From Hedera helix (Eukaryota; Streptophyta; Magnoliopsida; Apiales; Araliaceae): a stretch of 64,000 nucleotides of DNA. The notes under the pieces were generated by a model. That model did no database searches. It was given only the letters and a program-made list of their open reading frames with translations, and was not told where the DNA came from. Each line of letters opens with the position of its first letter. Position 1 is the stretch's first letter. The position numbers and the translations under genes are program-made. Shown here piece after piece: positions 21,501 through 33,880 of this stretch. The DNA is taken from NCBI GenBank assembly GCA_947179155.2, contig OX359281.1:44729967-44793966 (forward strand), in the 5' to 3' direction.

Positions 21501-21889
21501 ATCTTACCTAATATTATTATGGCTACATATATGCTTATATATATAAATGATTGTTAAATTAAGATCTATTTAGATTATAAAATTTGAAAAGAAAATAATT
21601 TTAATAAAAATGATCTTACATAATAATATGAATTTGTTAATATTTTTATTAAAATATAAATATAATTATAATTATATATTTTTATTTGTTAATGTGTTAG
21701 GTAGGTCCCTTAGTATAAGAGTTAAATCTTTAAGCCTGTTTGATTTGTCACATCTTGTTTGATTTGGGACAGGGCTTTTGTAGGTGAGGTTTGAAGTAGA
21801 ATCCTTTTATCCATTTACAAAACATCAAATGTGCTTATTCTGTTCGACGAAATGACCGAGTAAAATAACCGAGTTACATTTCTGTCTAA

Positions 21890-22100
21890 AATCCTTAGTG
21901 ATCATAGATTCTTTCACTAGTTTTGGTTTAAAATCGTCAAACGGTTGCATTTATGCACCTGCCGGTATTAATTCTGTCGTTGGAAATGGTAACAAACTCA
22001 GCAGCGATTTGATTCCTTCGGGTTTCAAATTTTCGACTAATTCAAAAAGGAAGGAATTGGAATTATTGCTGAAACGTCTTCCTGGGCGATAGAGATCCGA
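21890..22100 (+). other. Coding-like 64-codon stretch, unidentified
   Basis: 21898-22092 reads MIIDSFTSFGLKSSNGCIYA, then PAGINSVVGNGNKLSSDLIP and KRKELELLLKRLPGR. Composition is coding-like compared with the AT-rich flanks, and the sense strand matches ORC4 downstream. It may be a relic exon. No family recognised and no splice partner found. Confidence 0.25.
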
Positions 22101-22319
22101 AAACCCCCAATTGGTTGAGAAAAAAGAATACCTAGTTGATGTTTTGTTGTCGGATATTAACATACGAAACAGATGAATTATTCTTTTATGGTATGGTATG
22201 GTCAAAATATTATAAATATATATTTAAAATACTATTTAAAACTTTATGATTATTAGCTTTTGTTTAAATTAATTTGTTATTCAGATATTTTGAAAATATT
22301 AATTTTCAAAAAATAATTT

Positions 22320-22565
22320 TTTTATTAAGATACAATTCCTACATTATTCGAATATCGAAAACTTTTAACATTTAATTTTATTAAATACAATGTTTTTTTT
22401 TTCTTTATGTTATAGACTAATTATCAAAAAATATTTATTCATTAAGATATAATTCTAAACCGATATCCTACATTATTCAAATATCAAAAACTTTTTACAT
22501 CTTAAAATTTAATTTTATCAAAGACAACGTTCCTTTTTTTTTTCCTTCCTCTTTTTCTTTATGTT
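22320..22565. repeat. Diverged tandem duplication upstream of ORC4
   Basis: ATTAAGATACAATTCCTACA through CTTTATGTTATA (22325-22413) recurs as ATTAAGATATAATTCTAAAC through CTTTATGTTATA (22441-22567), with small insertions. Both copies contain CTACATTATTC and TTTAATTTTAT. Non-coding, in the far promoter of ORC4. Confidence 0.7.
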
Positions 22566-22648
22566 ATATCTATGCCAAGTACCATCTACAGCTGCTTTTA
22601 TTTTGTGGACGGACATTTACCATCTACATCTTCATTATTTGTGTCCAG

Positions 22649-22657
22649 TTTCCCGCC
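22649..22657 (+). promoter_or_regulatory. E2F site upstream of ORC4
   Basis: TTTCCCGCC matches the plant E2F consensus TTTSSCGC, 28 bp before the ORC4 ATG. Arabidopsis ORC genes are known E2F targets activated at G1/S, so this site probably links ORC4 to the cell cycle. Its closeness to the ATG suggests that it lies in or near the 5' untranslated region. Confidence 0.75.
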
Positions 22658-22684
22658 ATATCAGAGTCCTCGTTCAGCATAAGT

Positions 22685-25538
22685 ATGGGTCGTGACAACA
22701 ATCCAGTAGAAGAAGCCCTAATCCTCCTTCGGAGCAGACTGTGTAACCCTAATTTCATATTCACTCATTTCTCTCACTCTCCCGACAGCAACTACAGGTC
22801 TAATTTCGATCTTCACTCTCTTAATTTTCCTTTTGCTGTTTTAAATAATACAATTATCTCCCGTTTTCATCCACGGTTGGATGACTTTGATTTGGTCTTT
22901 TTTTAATATCAGCAAGTTGAAGTTTATAATTTCAAGTTCAGTCACAGAAGCCTGTAATAACTCTGTTTTGCTCCTTGGTCCTCGCGGCTGCGGCAAAGTT
23001 GCGGTAAGTTTTTTTCTTTTTTTATTTATATAATCTTGTAGTTAAATTTGTTCATTTTTTAGTTATTGGTGTTTAGGTGTTGGGGCTTGTTCTTGAAGAT
23101 TTGCTGAAAGAGTACCCTGATATGACCACAGTGGTATGTATGATTTTATTTTGATCACATGGTAAGTTGGTAACCAAACATGCTTTAAAAAGTCACCGTG
23201 GACCTGCACTTTGCAATTGGATGTATAAATTTAAGGATAATCGTCTGAGGTTTTGCAACTATTTAATGCGTTGTTTTTGTAACAATTTTTTTTCCCCCCA
23301 GATAAAATTGAATGGGCTCCTGCATAGCGATGATAACTGCGCACTTAAGGTTGGACTTCCTAGTTCTTTTCTTCAAAACTTAACCTCCTCTATTGTCCTT
23401 GTTGCAAAAAATTTATGCTTCATGTATAGTTATCCTGGTGGCTGGGTTTGTTACAACTACCTCAAGTTGCTACCACTTCATATTTCAACAGTTACATTTG
23501 TTTACCGTTTTTGTGGTGTTATTTACATAGTGAGGGGTTTCATTACAGGGATTTGGCCATTGAGGCTTTTGAGCCTTTATGTGCCGCTTATTTAGGAGAT
23601 GTGTTGATTTCCAATATGTGGTTATTTTTATCCCCGTCTTCTTATTTTCTAATTGAGTTTTATGTGTCTCATACTCTGATTTATATGCATATTTCTTGGA
23701 TCATGATTAGGCATTTATCTATCATGGTGACAAACCTTCTTAAGAAGTTATATTAGCTATTGCTTGGTGCCGAAATTGGGAAGAATGTGCTTCTAAAGTA
23801 GAATACGTGGTTCCTGATGACATTTGTGTTGGAGAATTTCCTGGAAGATTTAGACGGCTAGAGGTGGAGTGGATTGTATGTCTAGTGTTAACTTATATAA
23901 GTAGGACACTATTCTTATATGCACGTATAAGATGTACTTTTCTGTTTAGTGATGATATCAGAATGTATGTGGTAGTTCTCTACAATAGGAGAACCCAAGT
24001 TTATATGGAGACTTGTTATAGCATTTACGGCTGTAATTGTTTACAAAGACCTTTGTTGTCTATTATACTAAAGTTTGAGTAAAGAAATGGAAAAATGATT
24101 TTTATGTAACTTATTATTGATTATGCAGGAAATTGCTAGACAGTTATGTGTGGAGCACCAGTTATTGTACTCAAAAATGGTAACAACAAGCCTACTCTAT
24201 TTCAAACTAGTCATGCATAAAACTGCTATATATGATGCATTTTGAACCGAGGTGATACCGGATTCATGAATTGAGATTACTTTTTCAGGCATCATTTGAT
24301 GATAATACCCAGTTCATGGTAGACATATTGCGGTGAGTATAATGTTCCGTGAAATACTTTTTTGGTTTTCACAAGTGTGGTGATCCAATTTAGAGTGTTG
24401 TCAATTTCGGGAAATTGCAATTTATCTTTTTTGTTGCTGTTCTTCTTTTGTTATGTCTTGTCCCCAGGGAGTGTGGATTAGCACATAAAACAGTTATTTT
24501 TGTATTGGATGAGTTTGACCTCTTTGCTCAGGTAAGATAGTGTCTGACCATTTCTTAATCTCTTTTCCATCCACTTTATGTATGCACTTGCTTATTTTCT
24601 TCAACTTACATGGACCATGGTCTATGTCAATAACGTTTTCTTGGGAGAACAGTACGTTATATAGAGTATTAGTTTTTTGAGGTATTAAATTCTGTTGGTG
24701 ATATTAAGTTTGCTTCTTTCTTGACATTTAACTTTTCAGGGTAAACAACGGTTACTCTATAGTTTGCTAGATGCAATGCAATCTGTATCATCACAAGCTG
24801 TTGTCGTAGGTGTTAGTTGTCGTTTGGTATGTTGCTTCAATTTTTATCTCCCTTTTGTTCTTGTTTAGACTATTGTTTCTGTAATCAATTATATGTTGTC
24901 ATTGATATATTCAGGTAAACTTGGCAATATAATGCATAGAGTTACTTTTTAGTTTCCATGAACCATCCATTCACTTGATTTGGTACTTCGTTGATAATGT
25001 GTGTGCTTCATATGCAGACACATAAGTTTAGAATGCAATTTCTCTAGAATCCTGACATACAGGCTATGTATCTTACAGGACGCTGATCAGCTACTGGAAA
25101 AAAGAGTAAGATCTCGATTCTCACATAGGAAATTGTTGTTTCTTCCACCCTCAAAAGAAGACTTGCAAGGGTAATTTTCCTATTTATTGACCAAGTAAAG
25201 CCACTATATTTCTGGATTGAACATTTAAGATTGCTAACAGCTTTTCTTATCTTCTTCTGTGGTGGTTATACAGACTGTTGAAGCACATGTTGCTATTGCC
25301 AACAGAATCAAGCCTTCCTCATGATTACACAGTTGAGTTCAATTCAAGGCTTCTAGTATCCTTTCCTGGATTTTATTATTCTCTGCAGCATGGACAACTT
25401 TAACTCGGAGAAACAACTTAAGTTTTGTGTAGATTTTAATTGATGAGCTACAGAGAAAAGAATGTGTAGATTCATTACATTTTCAAGGTTTAAGCATAAC
25501 CCATATTTAAACTCCCTCCCAACCTCCCAGATTGAGTG

Positions 25539-25602
<64 letters not shown>

Positions 25603-28005
25603 GTGGGGGGGCCGGGAGGGTCTGGTCTCCAAAGTAAGAGTCACTTCCAAAATTGAGGCACCAAATCTCATTGTGCTCAATAATTTTATCCTTGACTTCA
25701 CTGATTATGTTGAAGTCTTAACCTTTTTTATTTATTTATAAAAATGACATTCAAGTCTGTCTCTCTTTGGGAGAGAGGTAGTAATATTGATACATGATGT
25801 TATTACTAAAAGATATCTTACACGTGACAAGGAAGTCCTTGACATACTACAGAAAATAGTAGAAGATGAAAGATGCAAAGGTATTATTGATACATTATCG
25901 AATACAGATTCCACCATCAACCATTTGTTGAGGTTTCTGTAAGTTTCTCTTTCTGTATGCGCAAGATCAAATTCTGTTCTGAATATACAGTGCTGCTATT
26001 TTGTGCTAAACTTACTTTTGTTTATCCTTGACACCAGGTTTGTTGCTGTTTGTCATATGGATATGAAATCAGGTTTCATGTCTCTTGAGAACTTCAAAGC
26101 TGCACTTTCAAGCCTTCAAAGACAGCCAAAGCTGGAATGCTTAAAAAGTATGAATTTTTGGATATTTTACTTGGTCCTGTGTCGCCTTTTCATTATATGT
26201 TGTTCTTTTATGTCCTCCAATTTTAATTCTTGGGATATATATATTGGGTAGCATTTTTAGTTATCTCATATAAATAGTTTCTAAACTTCTGGTTCAATGG
26301 CTTAAGTAACTAATTATTACGTTCTCATTTATTTTTCCTATTTCAGTTTGGTTTCCTATTGCTCTAGCCAATTCCAATTAGTTAGAAGGATGTTTGTGGA
26401 GTTGAGTTGAAAATGTTTTCGTTAGCGTCTTTCCTGTAGTTTATTTATTTCTATTCTTTTTCAATGTTGGTCTTTCCTCTTTTCATATGTTGAGAATGGA
26501 TTTATTGAGATGATAGTAACTAGAAAGATGAAACTGCTGTACTGGACATGATCTCACCATCTATGTATGATTATGCTTTCACCCAAGGTGAAAGAAGGAC
26601 AACCAGATACGCCAATGATTGCTATTTATGGAATGAGAGAATTCAATTTGTTAGCTTTGAATCTTTAAAAAGTAACGAGTTTCACAAAAGTATAGGTCAT
26701 TTTAGCTTACTCCTGTATAGAATCTACTAAATGACATTAGAGTCTAAAAAAATACTATAAGGCTCCATTCAGAATATTTTTTCCGAAATCTATAGAACAT
26801 CGGTGCTGCTTTTAAAGTTTTAAAAATTAATTTCTAACTCAAAAGACCAAAAGCTTTACTCATTAGCATACCAACTTTCATTAATTCTCAAGAACCACCT
26901 TATTGAATCGTAAGTTTATAAAATCTTACTTTATTTGAATCGTAGCTACTTTTTGGCTTCCCTGACGAGAGGCTAGCATGTGTTTGGGAACATTGATGAA
27001 TATCAGGATTCAGTTTCACTTGAGAGGTTGTTTTAAATCCCTGGCATCTTCAGAGAGAGCTTTGTTAGATTTTAGGGAAGGAAAAAGAAAGGAAACTTTT
27101 CTGTAAATTGCAATGATATGATGAAAAATTGAAAATACACAAAATTTGCATATGAACCTTTTCTTATCCTCGTGTTAAGGTTAAAGAGAAAATTGAGTAT
27201 ATAAAATAATTAAATAAACTTGTTTAAGCAGATTGCTCTGTTCTTGAACTCTACATACTGGTTTGCATGAAGAGGTTGGAAGTCAAAGAGCAAGACTCGT
27301 ACAATTTCAATTCTGTAATGAAAGGTCTGCCTCATGTGCTTCTTTTTTTTTCTTTCCCCAATTGCCAAATGTTAATATTAAGCTACTTATATTGTTTATT
27401 ATATGTCAGAATACAAAAGCATACATGATTCCTTCCAGACTTCCGATCACTATGCACGCAATGTTTGCTTACGGGTGAGTAAAATGCAGTCTTCATATCT
27501 AATGTATCTCCAAGATTTTCTTAATCTAAAATGACTTTTTTGCAGGCTTTTGAACACCTCTTACAACGTGAATTAATCTCTTTCGTGGACAATAGAGGGC
27601 ACATTCAGTCTGTTGAATTTCGCCCAGTGAAGTTACTACTCTCATCCCATGAATTACACCAGGGATTGAAATCGTATCGCTCTTGTCCAGTAAGTTGGCA
27701 AATTATCAGCAAAAAGTAAAAACTGAACATATCTGGTCAAGATGCTGTTAACAATTTCTTTATTTGCTGTTAAAGGCCAAAATGCACTTATATAATTGAT
27801 AAACAGTAAATTAATGAGCTCAATTTGTAAGAAATAAGCGTATACATGTTTTAAAGCTGCGACTGTCATATGAACATTCATGATTTAGCTCATCTCAAAG
27901 CAGAAAAATTCAAATAATCTTCTGTTTTAGTATTTTTATGGTGATTATAGTACTAATTATTGCACGCTTTTGTAGGCAATCCTTCACAAATTAATTGATC
28001 GTTAA
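22685..28005 (+). CDS. ORC4: Origin recognition complex subunit 4 (418 aa, 16 exons)
   Basis: ORC4 is an AAA+ subunit of the nuclear complex that marks replication origins and loads MCM with CDC6 and CDT1. Exons: 22685-22797, 22913-23003, 23077-23133, 23302-23349, 24129-24179, 24289-24332, 24468-24531, 24740-24826, 25079-25170, 25274-25355, 25853-25938, 26038-26147, 27232-27324, 27410-27474, 27546-27689, 27976-28005. All have GT-AG introns, and the phases sum to 419 codons, about the length of Arabidopsis ORC4. Landmarks: MGRDNNPVEEALILLRSRLC at the start; Walker A GPRGCGKVA (60-68); LNGLLHSDDNCALK; Walker B FVLDEFDLFA (Asp149-Glu150); LLYSLLDAMQSVSSQAVVVG; RVRSRFSHRKLLFLPP; and the winged-helix tail LEVKEQDSYNF, AFEHLLQREL and ending AILHKLID-R. 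Walker A has Cys where Ser is usual and Val after GK. No lesion seen. Confidence 0.95.
23350..24128 (+). other. ORC4 intron 4 with coding-like fragments
   Basis: This 779-bp intron contains stop-free coding-like stretches. One near 23545-23640 reads YRDLAIEAFEPLCAAYLGDV. Another near 23760-23880 reads AIAWCRNWEECASKVEYVVP and then CVGEFPGRFRRLEVEWI. They fall between ORC4 exons that already join perfectly, so they are not needed by ORC4. They may be a captured gene fragment. I do not recognise the protein. Confidence 0.3.
25543..25600. repeat. (AT)n microsatellite in ORC4 intron 10
   Basis: About 29 AT units, followed by the G-rich GGGTGGGGGGGCCGGGAGGG. Confidence 0.95.
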
Positions 28006-31000
28006 GGGTAAAATCTCAAGGGAAGATGGTTAGCCTCCAAGTATTATTGGCAGTAAAAATTTATCACCACCGTTAAACACCTTTACCTTTCTATTGGTGA
28101 TCCGAAAAATTCACAGGCTTTCATTTTAGCTTTTCTTTTGTTCTGCAGTTGTTTCATGTTGTCATGTTAATGAGATATGTAAACCCTACTTGTATTAAAT
28201 TTGTGTCATTTGTTTGACTGGATTGGTGTCAATCTTTGACATGAAATGATTTTCAATATAGATTAGTTTTGTTCTCAGTATAGGAGTATTATATAAAATG
28301 GTGTATTCTTTTCATTCAGTTTGAATGCCAGTTCATCCAAATTTATAATCAAATTCATATATTAGTATGATATTTTAGGATTAGTTGAATTCAAACTCCA
28401 CTTTTTATGTGGATGGTCATAATTGGATTCAGATACACCTTCGGTGGTTTTAACCCATCAACAGCAAATATAGGTCCCAATTTGACTTATTGGCAGTGGG
28501 CCCCGGAAGGCGTAAGTGAAAAGAAAAGAAAAATGAGTACCTCGTCACTTTATATATTGATTTTGTTACTGGGTACACGTGAATAATTATTAATAATTTT
28601 TTAATTAAAAATATATAATATGGTGAACTAATTTATATACTTGGTAATTATATATAAATCGGTATAACAGGACTCCAGAGAAAATTATCGTGCCGTCCCT
28701 TGAACTAAACCCAGTTGGAGCTCTGTTTTTAGGAGGGAAGGGCACCAATTCGAAGATGCACGAGTAACCCCATAATTTCTCACTACTCATAATCCTCTAT
28801 GGTTACATTTATTTATAACAAATATATTTGGGATTTAATTATTTATTTTAATTTAATACTGTTTAATTATTTGATGAGGGGTTATTAATCTCTTAATGTT
28901 AGACTATTAGTCCCATAAAGTCATTTAATAACTTAAAATGAGGAAAACTATTAATTCTATTTTTTTTTATTAAATTATATAATCACACATAAATAATCTT
29001 AGGAATGATAATAAAAAAATAGTCCATAAGATTATTAATCTCCCATCATGGGATAAAATAGTCTGAAATAGTGTTAAATTAATATAAATAGTTCAATCTC
29101 AATAATATTTCTTACAAACAAACATAGTCTATAAGTTTTAAAATTGTTTAAGGCAATAGAGAAAAATGAAATGGGATTATTTTCACAATATAGACATGAA
29201 GGAAAAAAAATCTAAAATCTAGAGATAAATATTGACTTTTTAAAAAAATTTTGAAAAACTTAAATAAAAATTAATTTTGAATATGTTTCAAATGGACTTT
29301 TAAAAAATCAAGTATTAATTTTATATTTTAAAATAAAAGAAGAAATATATTTTAAACAAGGCACAAAGAGAGGAGAAGGAAACCGTATGTGATTAAGTGG
29401 TTATTACAAAAAATTACGTCATTTATGTAATCGTGTGTGTATATAAAATATAATATAACTCCTTTCATGTTATGTATAAAAAAATATTTTATAATTTTTC
29501 AAAATAGTTTTATTTTGAAGAACACTTCATAGAGAAGTTACATCGAAGTGTCTGTCACGTCTAATGCCTTCAACAAACAATATTCTTTTCCTTACTTTAT
29601 ATTTTTTTGTAAAAATCTCGTGGATGGTCAAATGAGCAAGGCGAAAAGTAAAACACAAGAATTAATACTCTATAGCTGTATAGCACGAGTTCTTAACGTT
29701 TATATTTTATTTTTCAAAAAATAAAGAAATAAAAACTAGCCAATGCACTTGTGGAGCGACATCGTTTGGTACATATGGACACCGGAACTTTTGATTGATA
29801 ACGACCGACTCCGTAACATCTCACTTCGCGGGGCAGAAAAGAACCTCAAAAGACGAATACACACACACCAACAAGCTTTGGAAAACACTCGGATCTTCTA
29901 CACCTTAAACTTAATTCAAGCTACAATATTTTTTTCCTTCTAATTTCATACAAATTACATATATATGTATATAATGTCTTTGGTTTTTTTTAACCTAATC
30001 TATATAATCCTTCAATTAACGTTCATCACTCCATGTTCGTATCTACAGTGTGTTTTGCTGTTAAATTTTTCATTTTGAACAATGAGTTTTCCCAATTATT
30101 CGTTTGAATGCCGCAGAATTTTGCGAAATGAATTAAGATACTGGATTTTAGCAATTATTCTTGTGGATCAGTATAGGACTTATTTGCATGTTGTAATCCA
30201 TGCTCGGTACACATTTATACAATCATACAAAGCTATATGGATGCATCTAAATATAAAATTGTTGTGGGGATCTATCCCAGCGGGAATTTAATTTGTATTT
30301 GATCCTCTTTTTTGCATCTTTTGGCTCTAGAGGTATTATGTGATGTGGGAATGTAAGTAGGTGGGCATGTAATTCTTTCTCCCTTCTTTAAACGGTAGCA
30401 TTTCAACTGATTTCACGGCTATAGTAAAAATTACTTTTAGCTTTAAGAATTCAAATCAAGTATATATCGATGAGTTTCCAAGGATGACCAGGTGGTGTAT
30501 CTTCTTCTAGTAGTTGGCTTTGCAGGAGTAAATTTGAAAATGATTAAATTAATAAATTTCTATGCTTAAAACATTTGAGTTCTCAATGTGCGACATTCTT
30601 TTAGGGGCGAAGAAAGGGTACAAGTATTTTTTTATGGTATATAGGGAAATAAGGGAGTATAATACTAGACTTTGAGGTGGTTGAGTATGTTGCTTTATAA
30701 AAGGTCAAGTTTATATATTCCAAGAATGTGACTATGAATATATGAGTATAGAGGCAACTTTCTGGGGGTTAGAAAACTATAATTTGTTGTTTGAGGGTTG
30801 ATGTTAATGTTTGAGGTGTGTGCTTCTTTAATCATGGAATGTGGTTCTAGAATTTGGAGCTAGTATGTCGGACATTATAAACTCCTATAGCCACGATTTG
30901 CTATGGATCGGGGTCCATAGCCACTAAGTGGCCATATATATATATATATATATGACTCATAGTTAACTCCCTAGAATATGTTTGAATAATAATGTTGGAA

Positions 31001-32034
31001 TGGTGTCGTGCTGGAGCCCTTAAGAAAATAGCTTGTTGGGATAGGATTTGTCCGACCCGGAAGTCGTCTGGGTTGGGTAAAAGTGATGGGTTGAGTTCGT
31101 ATTTTGGTCATGGACATTGTGGCATTGGGGTTCGGCTGGGTTGGGCTCGGGGATGAGAGACCCAGTTCTCGATTGATAATTTTCGCACGGCTTGGGGTGA
31201 TTGAGGTTTAGTCCTATTAGGTGTCCTTTTCCTATTTTCGTGGAGGTCAGACATGTGATTAGGAAAGGTTTCTATGGACAACAAGGATAATCCAAATATG
31301 GTTTGGATTTGGATACCTCACTCCAATAAGGACTCTGGGGATGACATGCATTATAAATACAAGCCATTAGCTCCTGGATTAGGGTACACACTCTTAAATC
31401 TTACACAGAGTTATAATAATTCCAGCATTATTGTTCTCTATTGTTACACTTTTGGCCTGCTACTTACTCTCACACCGGAGCATCCCCGGACGGCCCAAGC
31501 CGTCGCTATTGTTGGGGGTGACTAACGGTTTTGTGGTTGCAGGTGCTCGTGCTTTGGTGATTTTTCACGTGCTTACAAAGTCAGGCGTTAACATAGCTCT
31601 TTTCTTTTGGATGGCAGCACTTTTGAAAATTTTCAATTCCCAACAAAGGAAATATGAGATGGAGGACATCCATTGTGAAGTTGTGTTGCATGTGGAGTAG
31701 GGTGGAGGGGATGGTGGATCACTTGCTATTGTGTTGTTTGGAAGCATGCGCCCTTTGGCTTTTGAGGTCTAATTGTTTGAAGTTTCTTGGGTGATATTGG
31801 AATTGATGTGAGCATTTATAATATGGGTTTGTGGTATCTTGGTAATTTCTTTTGTGTGCTTCCTTAGAGAGATTGAGTTGGGAGTTTAGTTGTTCTTACT
31901 TTCTGTGAGCTCCTTTTGTACAGCGGTGGCTTGTATATGTTGGGTGGATTTGTCGTGTAGGTATACTAGTATATTTTCTTACATGTACTATTTCCTTATA
32001 TATACTTTTTTCTTATGAATGGGTAAATATTGTT
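28006..32034. other. Gene-poor intergenic DNA with retroelement traces
   Basis: No gene was recognised. 28006-28300 is the likely ORC4 3' untranslated region. 28600-30300 is AT-rich; short ORFs such as 29743-29943 and 30082-30291 have no recognised match. 30885-30960 has CACGATTTGCTATGGATCGG and a short AT run. 31260-31560 has an LTR-like look, with a TATA box (ATTATAAATACAAG), then TCACACCGGAGC and GGACGGCCCAAGCCG, but no paired repeat or target duplication was found. Confidence 0.4.
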
Positions 32035-32036
32035 TT

Positions 32037-32178
32037 ACGGAAGCTACTAAATCAAAGTAGGAATTATCATACACACAGAAACACAAAGGTTTACTTGGTT
32101 CGGCAAATCGCCTATTCCATGTAAACCTTTGTGTTTCTGTGTGTATGATAATTCCCAATTTGATTTAGTAGCTTCCGT
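32037..32178. repeat. Long hairpin, 58-bp arms, LTR-like sequence
   Basis: Arms 32037-32094 and 32121-32178 are inverted copies with about two mismatches (AAAGTAGG against AAATTGGG) around a 26-base loop (TTGGTTCGGCAAATCGCC...). The loop resembles the GTGGTTCGGCAA...GCCTA motif common in plant Copia LTRs. A degenerate tRNA primer-like site TTGGTATCTAGAGTC follows at 32187-32201. It is probably the inner end of an LTR that became inverted and duplicated. Confidence 0.8.
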
Positions 32179-32904
32179 ATAACAAATTGGTATCTAGAGT
32201 CTAGGTTGTTCAAACCACCCGAAAATCAAAGTGGTTGGAATTTTGTTTTGATTATATCAGGAGATAGCCCCCATTATCAGGAGTCCAATGAAACAAACAG
32301 TGTATCAATTGGACATCATATGAGCTCATAATTCGTGGTAAAACTCCAAATTCTGAGTTTACGTGCAAAGAAGAAGCCAGTTCACCCAAATCAGAAGTGT
32401 TCCGACCCGACCCTGCAAAATCAGGTCCAACCCGAACAAGTATAGTTCGACCCGACCCAGTGACATCATCATTGTGCCATTGTGACATCAGTAAACGGTG
32501 TCAGAATATTCTATTATCTTTAACGGAATATTCCCTATTTAATCGTTTTTGGTATTTAATTACTTCTTCAAATAGTTTTGCTGTAGTAGACATGGAGAAA
32601 GAGACTGATGTTTTCTTTAAACTCAGGGTTTTCAAAAGAAAAAGGGAAAAAACAAGAAAGAAATTATAATGAATAACTTTGTTTAAGTGCCCATTGTTGT
32701 TCAACATTTCTTGTGTTATAAAAACCTGGTTTAAATGCATAGATAAATATACGTGAGCGTAGGACTCACATCTGCAGCTGTGATCTTTTCTCACATAAAT
32801 TTTAGATGTTTATCCCATTTTGTAGCATATTATACTTGGTGCTTTGTGCTTCATTTCATATCAAATAGACGCTGAGAAAAATTAAAAATTGTTTTCATAT
32901 GCAG

Positions 32905-33880
32905 GAAGAAAGTGGAGCACCAAAGGTCTATTGCTGCCAGTTTGGTTCAGAGTGTATATATTTTAGAGCGGGACTGCCATGAAAAACGGGAAGGGTCGCA
33001 AGCTCTTGCACCTCCTTGATGGGAATTCTTCCATTTTAAATTATACCGTCAGCTTGTTGATGATGCTGATTCATCCGTTTTTGGTGCCATATTTGAACTC
33101 AGCCTCCAAGCAGCGGAATGCAGCCTCTCAATAATTGAAATGCCTCGTTATGTTATTGCATTTCGGGGAACCATAAGAAAAGGAGACGCTTTTTCATGAA
33201 ACCTCCAATTGGACCTCGACTTCATCAGAAATGGACTTCACCGGTCATCTCGCTTCGAAATAACTATTCAAGCTGTCCGAAACTTGGTTGCTTCAGTTGG
33301 AAATTCAACTATCTGGTTAACAGGCCATTCTCTGGGGTCAGCTATGGCAATGCTCGCGGGAAAGAATATGGCTAAGATGGGTACCTTTCTTGAAACATTT
33401 CTTTTTAATCCACCATTCTTTTCTGCACCTATTGAGAGAATAAAGGATAAGAAGGTGAAACATGGGATCCGATTCGCAAGCAGCTTGATCACTGCAGGAC
33501 TTGCTTTTACTGTCAAGGCTAACAACCAACAGAAGAATCGCTCAGAAGATCCATTTCTTGCTTTATCTGCATGGTTGCCAGGTTTATATGTAAATCCGGC
33601 TGATCACATCTGCTCAGAATATATTGGGTATTTCGAACACAGGAAAAAGATGGAGGAGATTGGAGCAGGAGGTATCGAGAGGTTGGAAACTCAGCATTCG
33701 ATCATGGGTTTGGTTATGAGTGCAATGGGGAAGGCGTCGGAAGAGCCGCTACACCTCATTCCTTCAGCTGTTGTAACAGTTAATTTAAGTCCTTTGGCAG
33801 ACTTCAAACAAGCTAATGGAATTCACCAGTGGTGGAAGCCTGATCTGAATTTGGTGTCCACACTATACAGGTTCAGATAA
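32905..33880 (+). pseudogene. At4g10955-type lipase with two in-frame stops
   Basis: This is an alpha/beta-hydrolase (class-3 lipase fold) related to Arabidopsis At4g10955. After an AG acceptor at 32903-32904 the frame reads HQRSIAASLVQSVYILERDC, then EKREGSQALAPP and TGA (33017-33019), where the family has Trp. It continues WEFFHFKLYRQLVDDADSSV, FGAIFE, RYVIAFRGT and GDAFS, then TGA (33197-33199). It then runs open to 33880: LDLDFIRNGLHRSSRFEITI, the nucleophile elbow TGHSLGSAMA, FLFNPPFFSAPIERIKD, YVNPADHICSEYIGYFEHRK, and ends STLYRFR. There is no frameshift. Both stops fit single G-to-A or C-to-T transitions. A first exon encoding the start was not found with confidence; MEKETDVFFKL at 32592 is a weak candidate. 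The downstream ATG at 33209 would give a 223-aa product lacking the N-terminal part. It is probably a young pseudogene. Confidence 0.82.
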
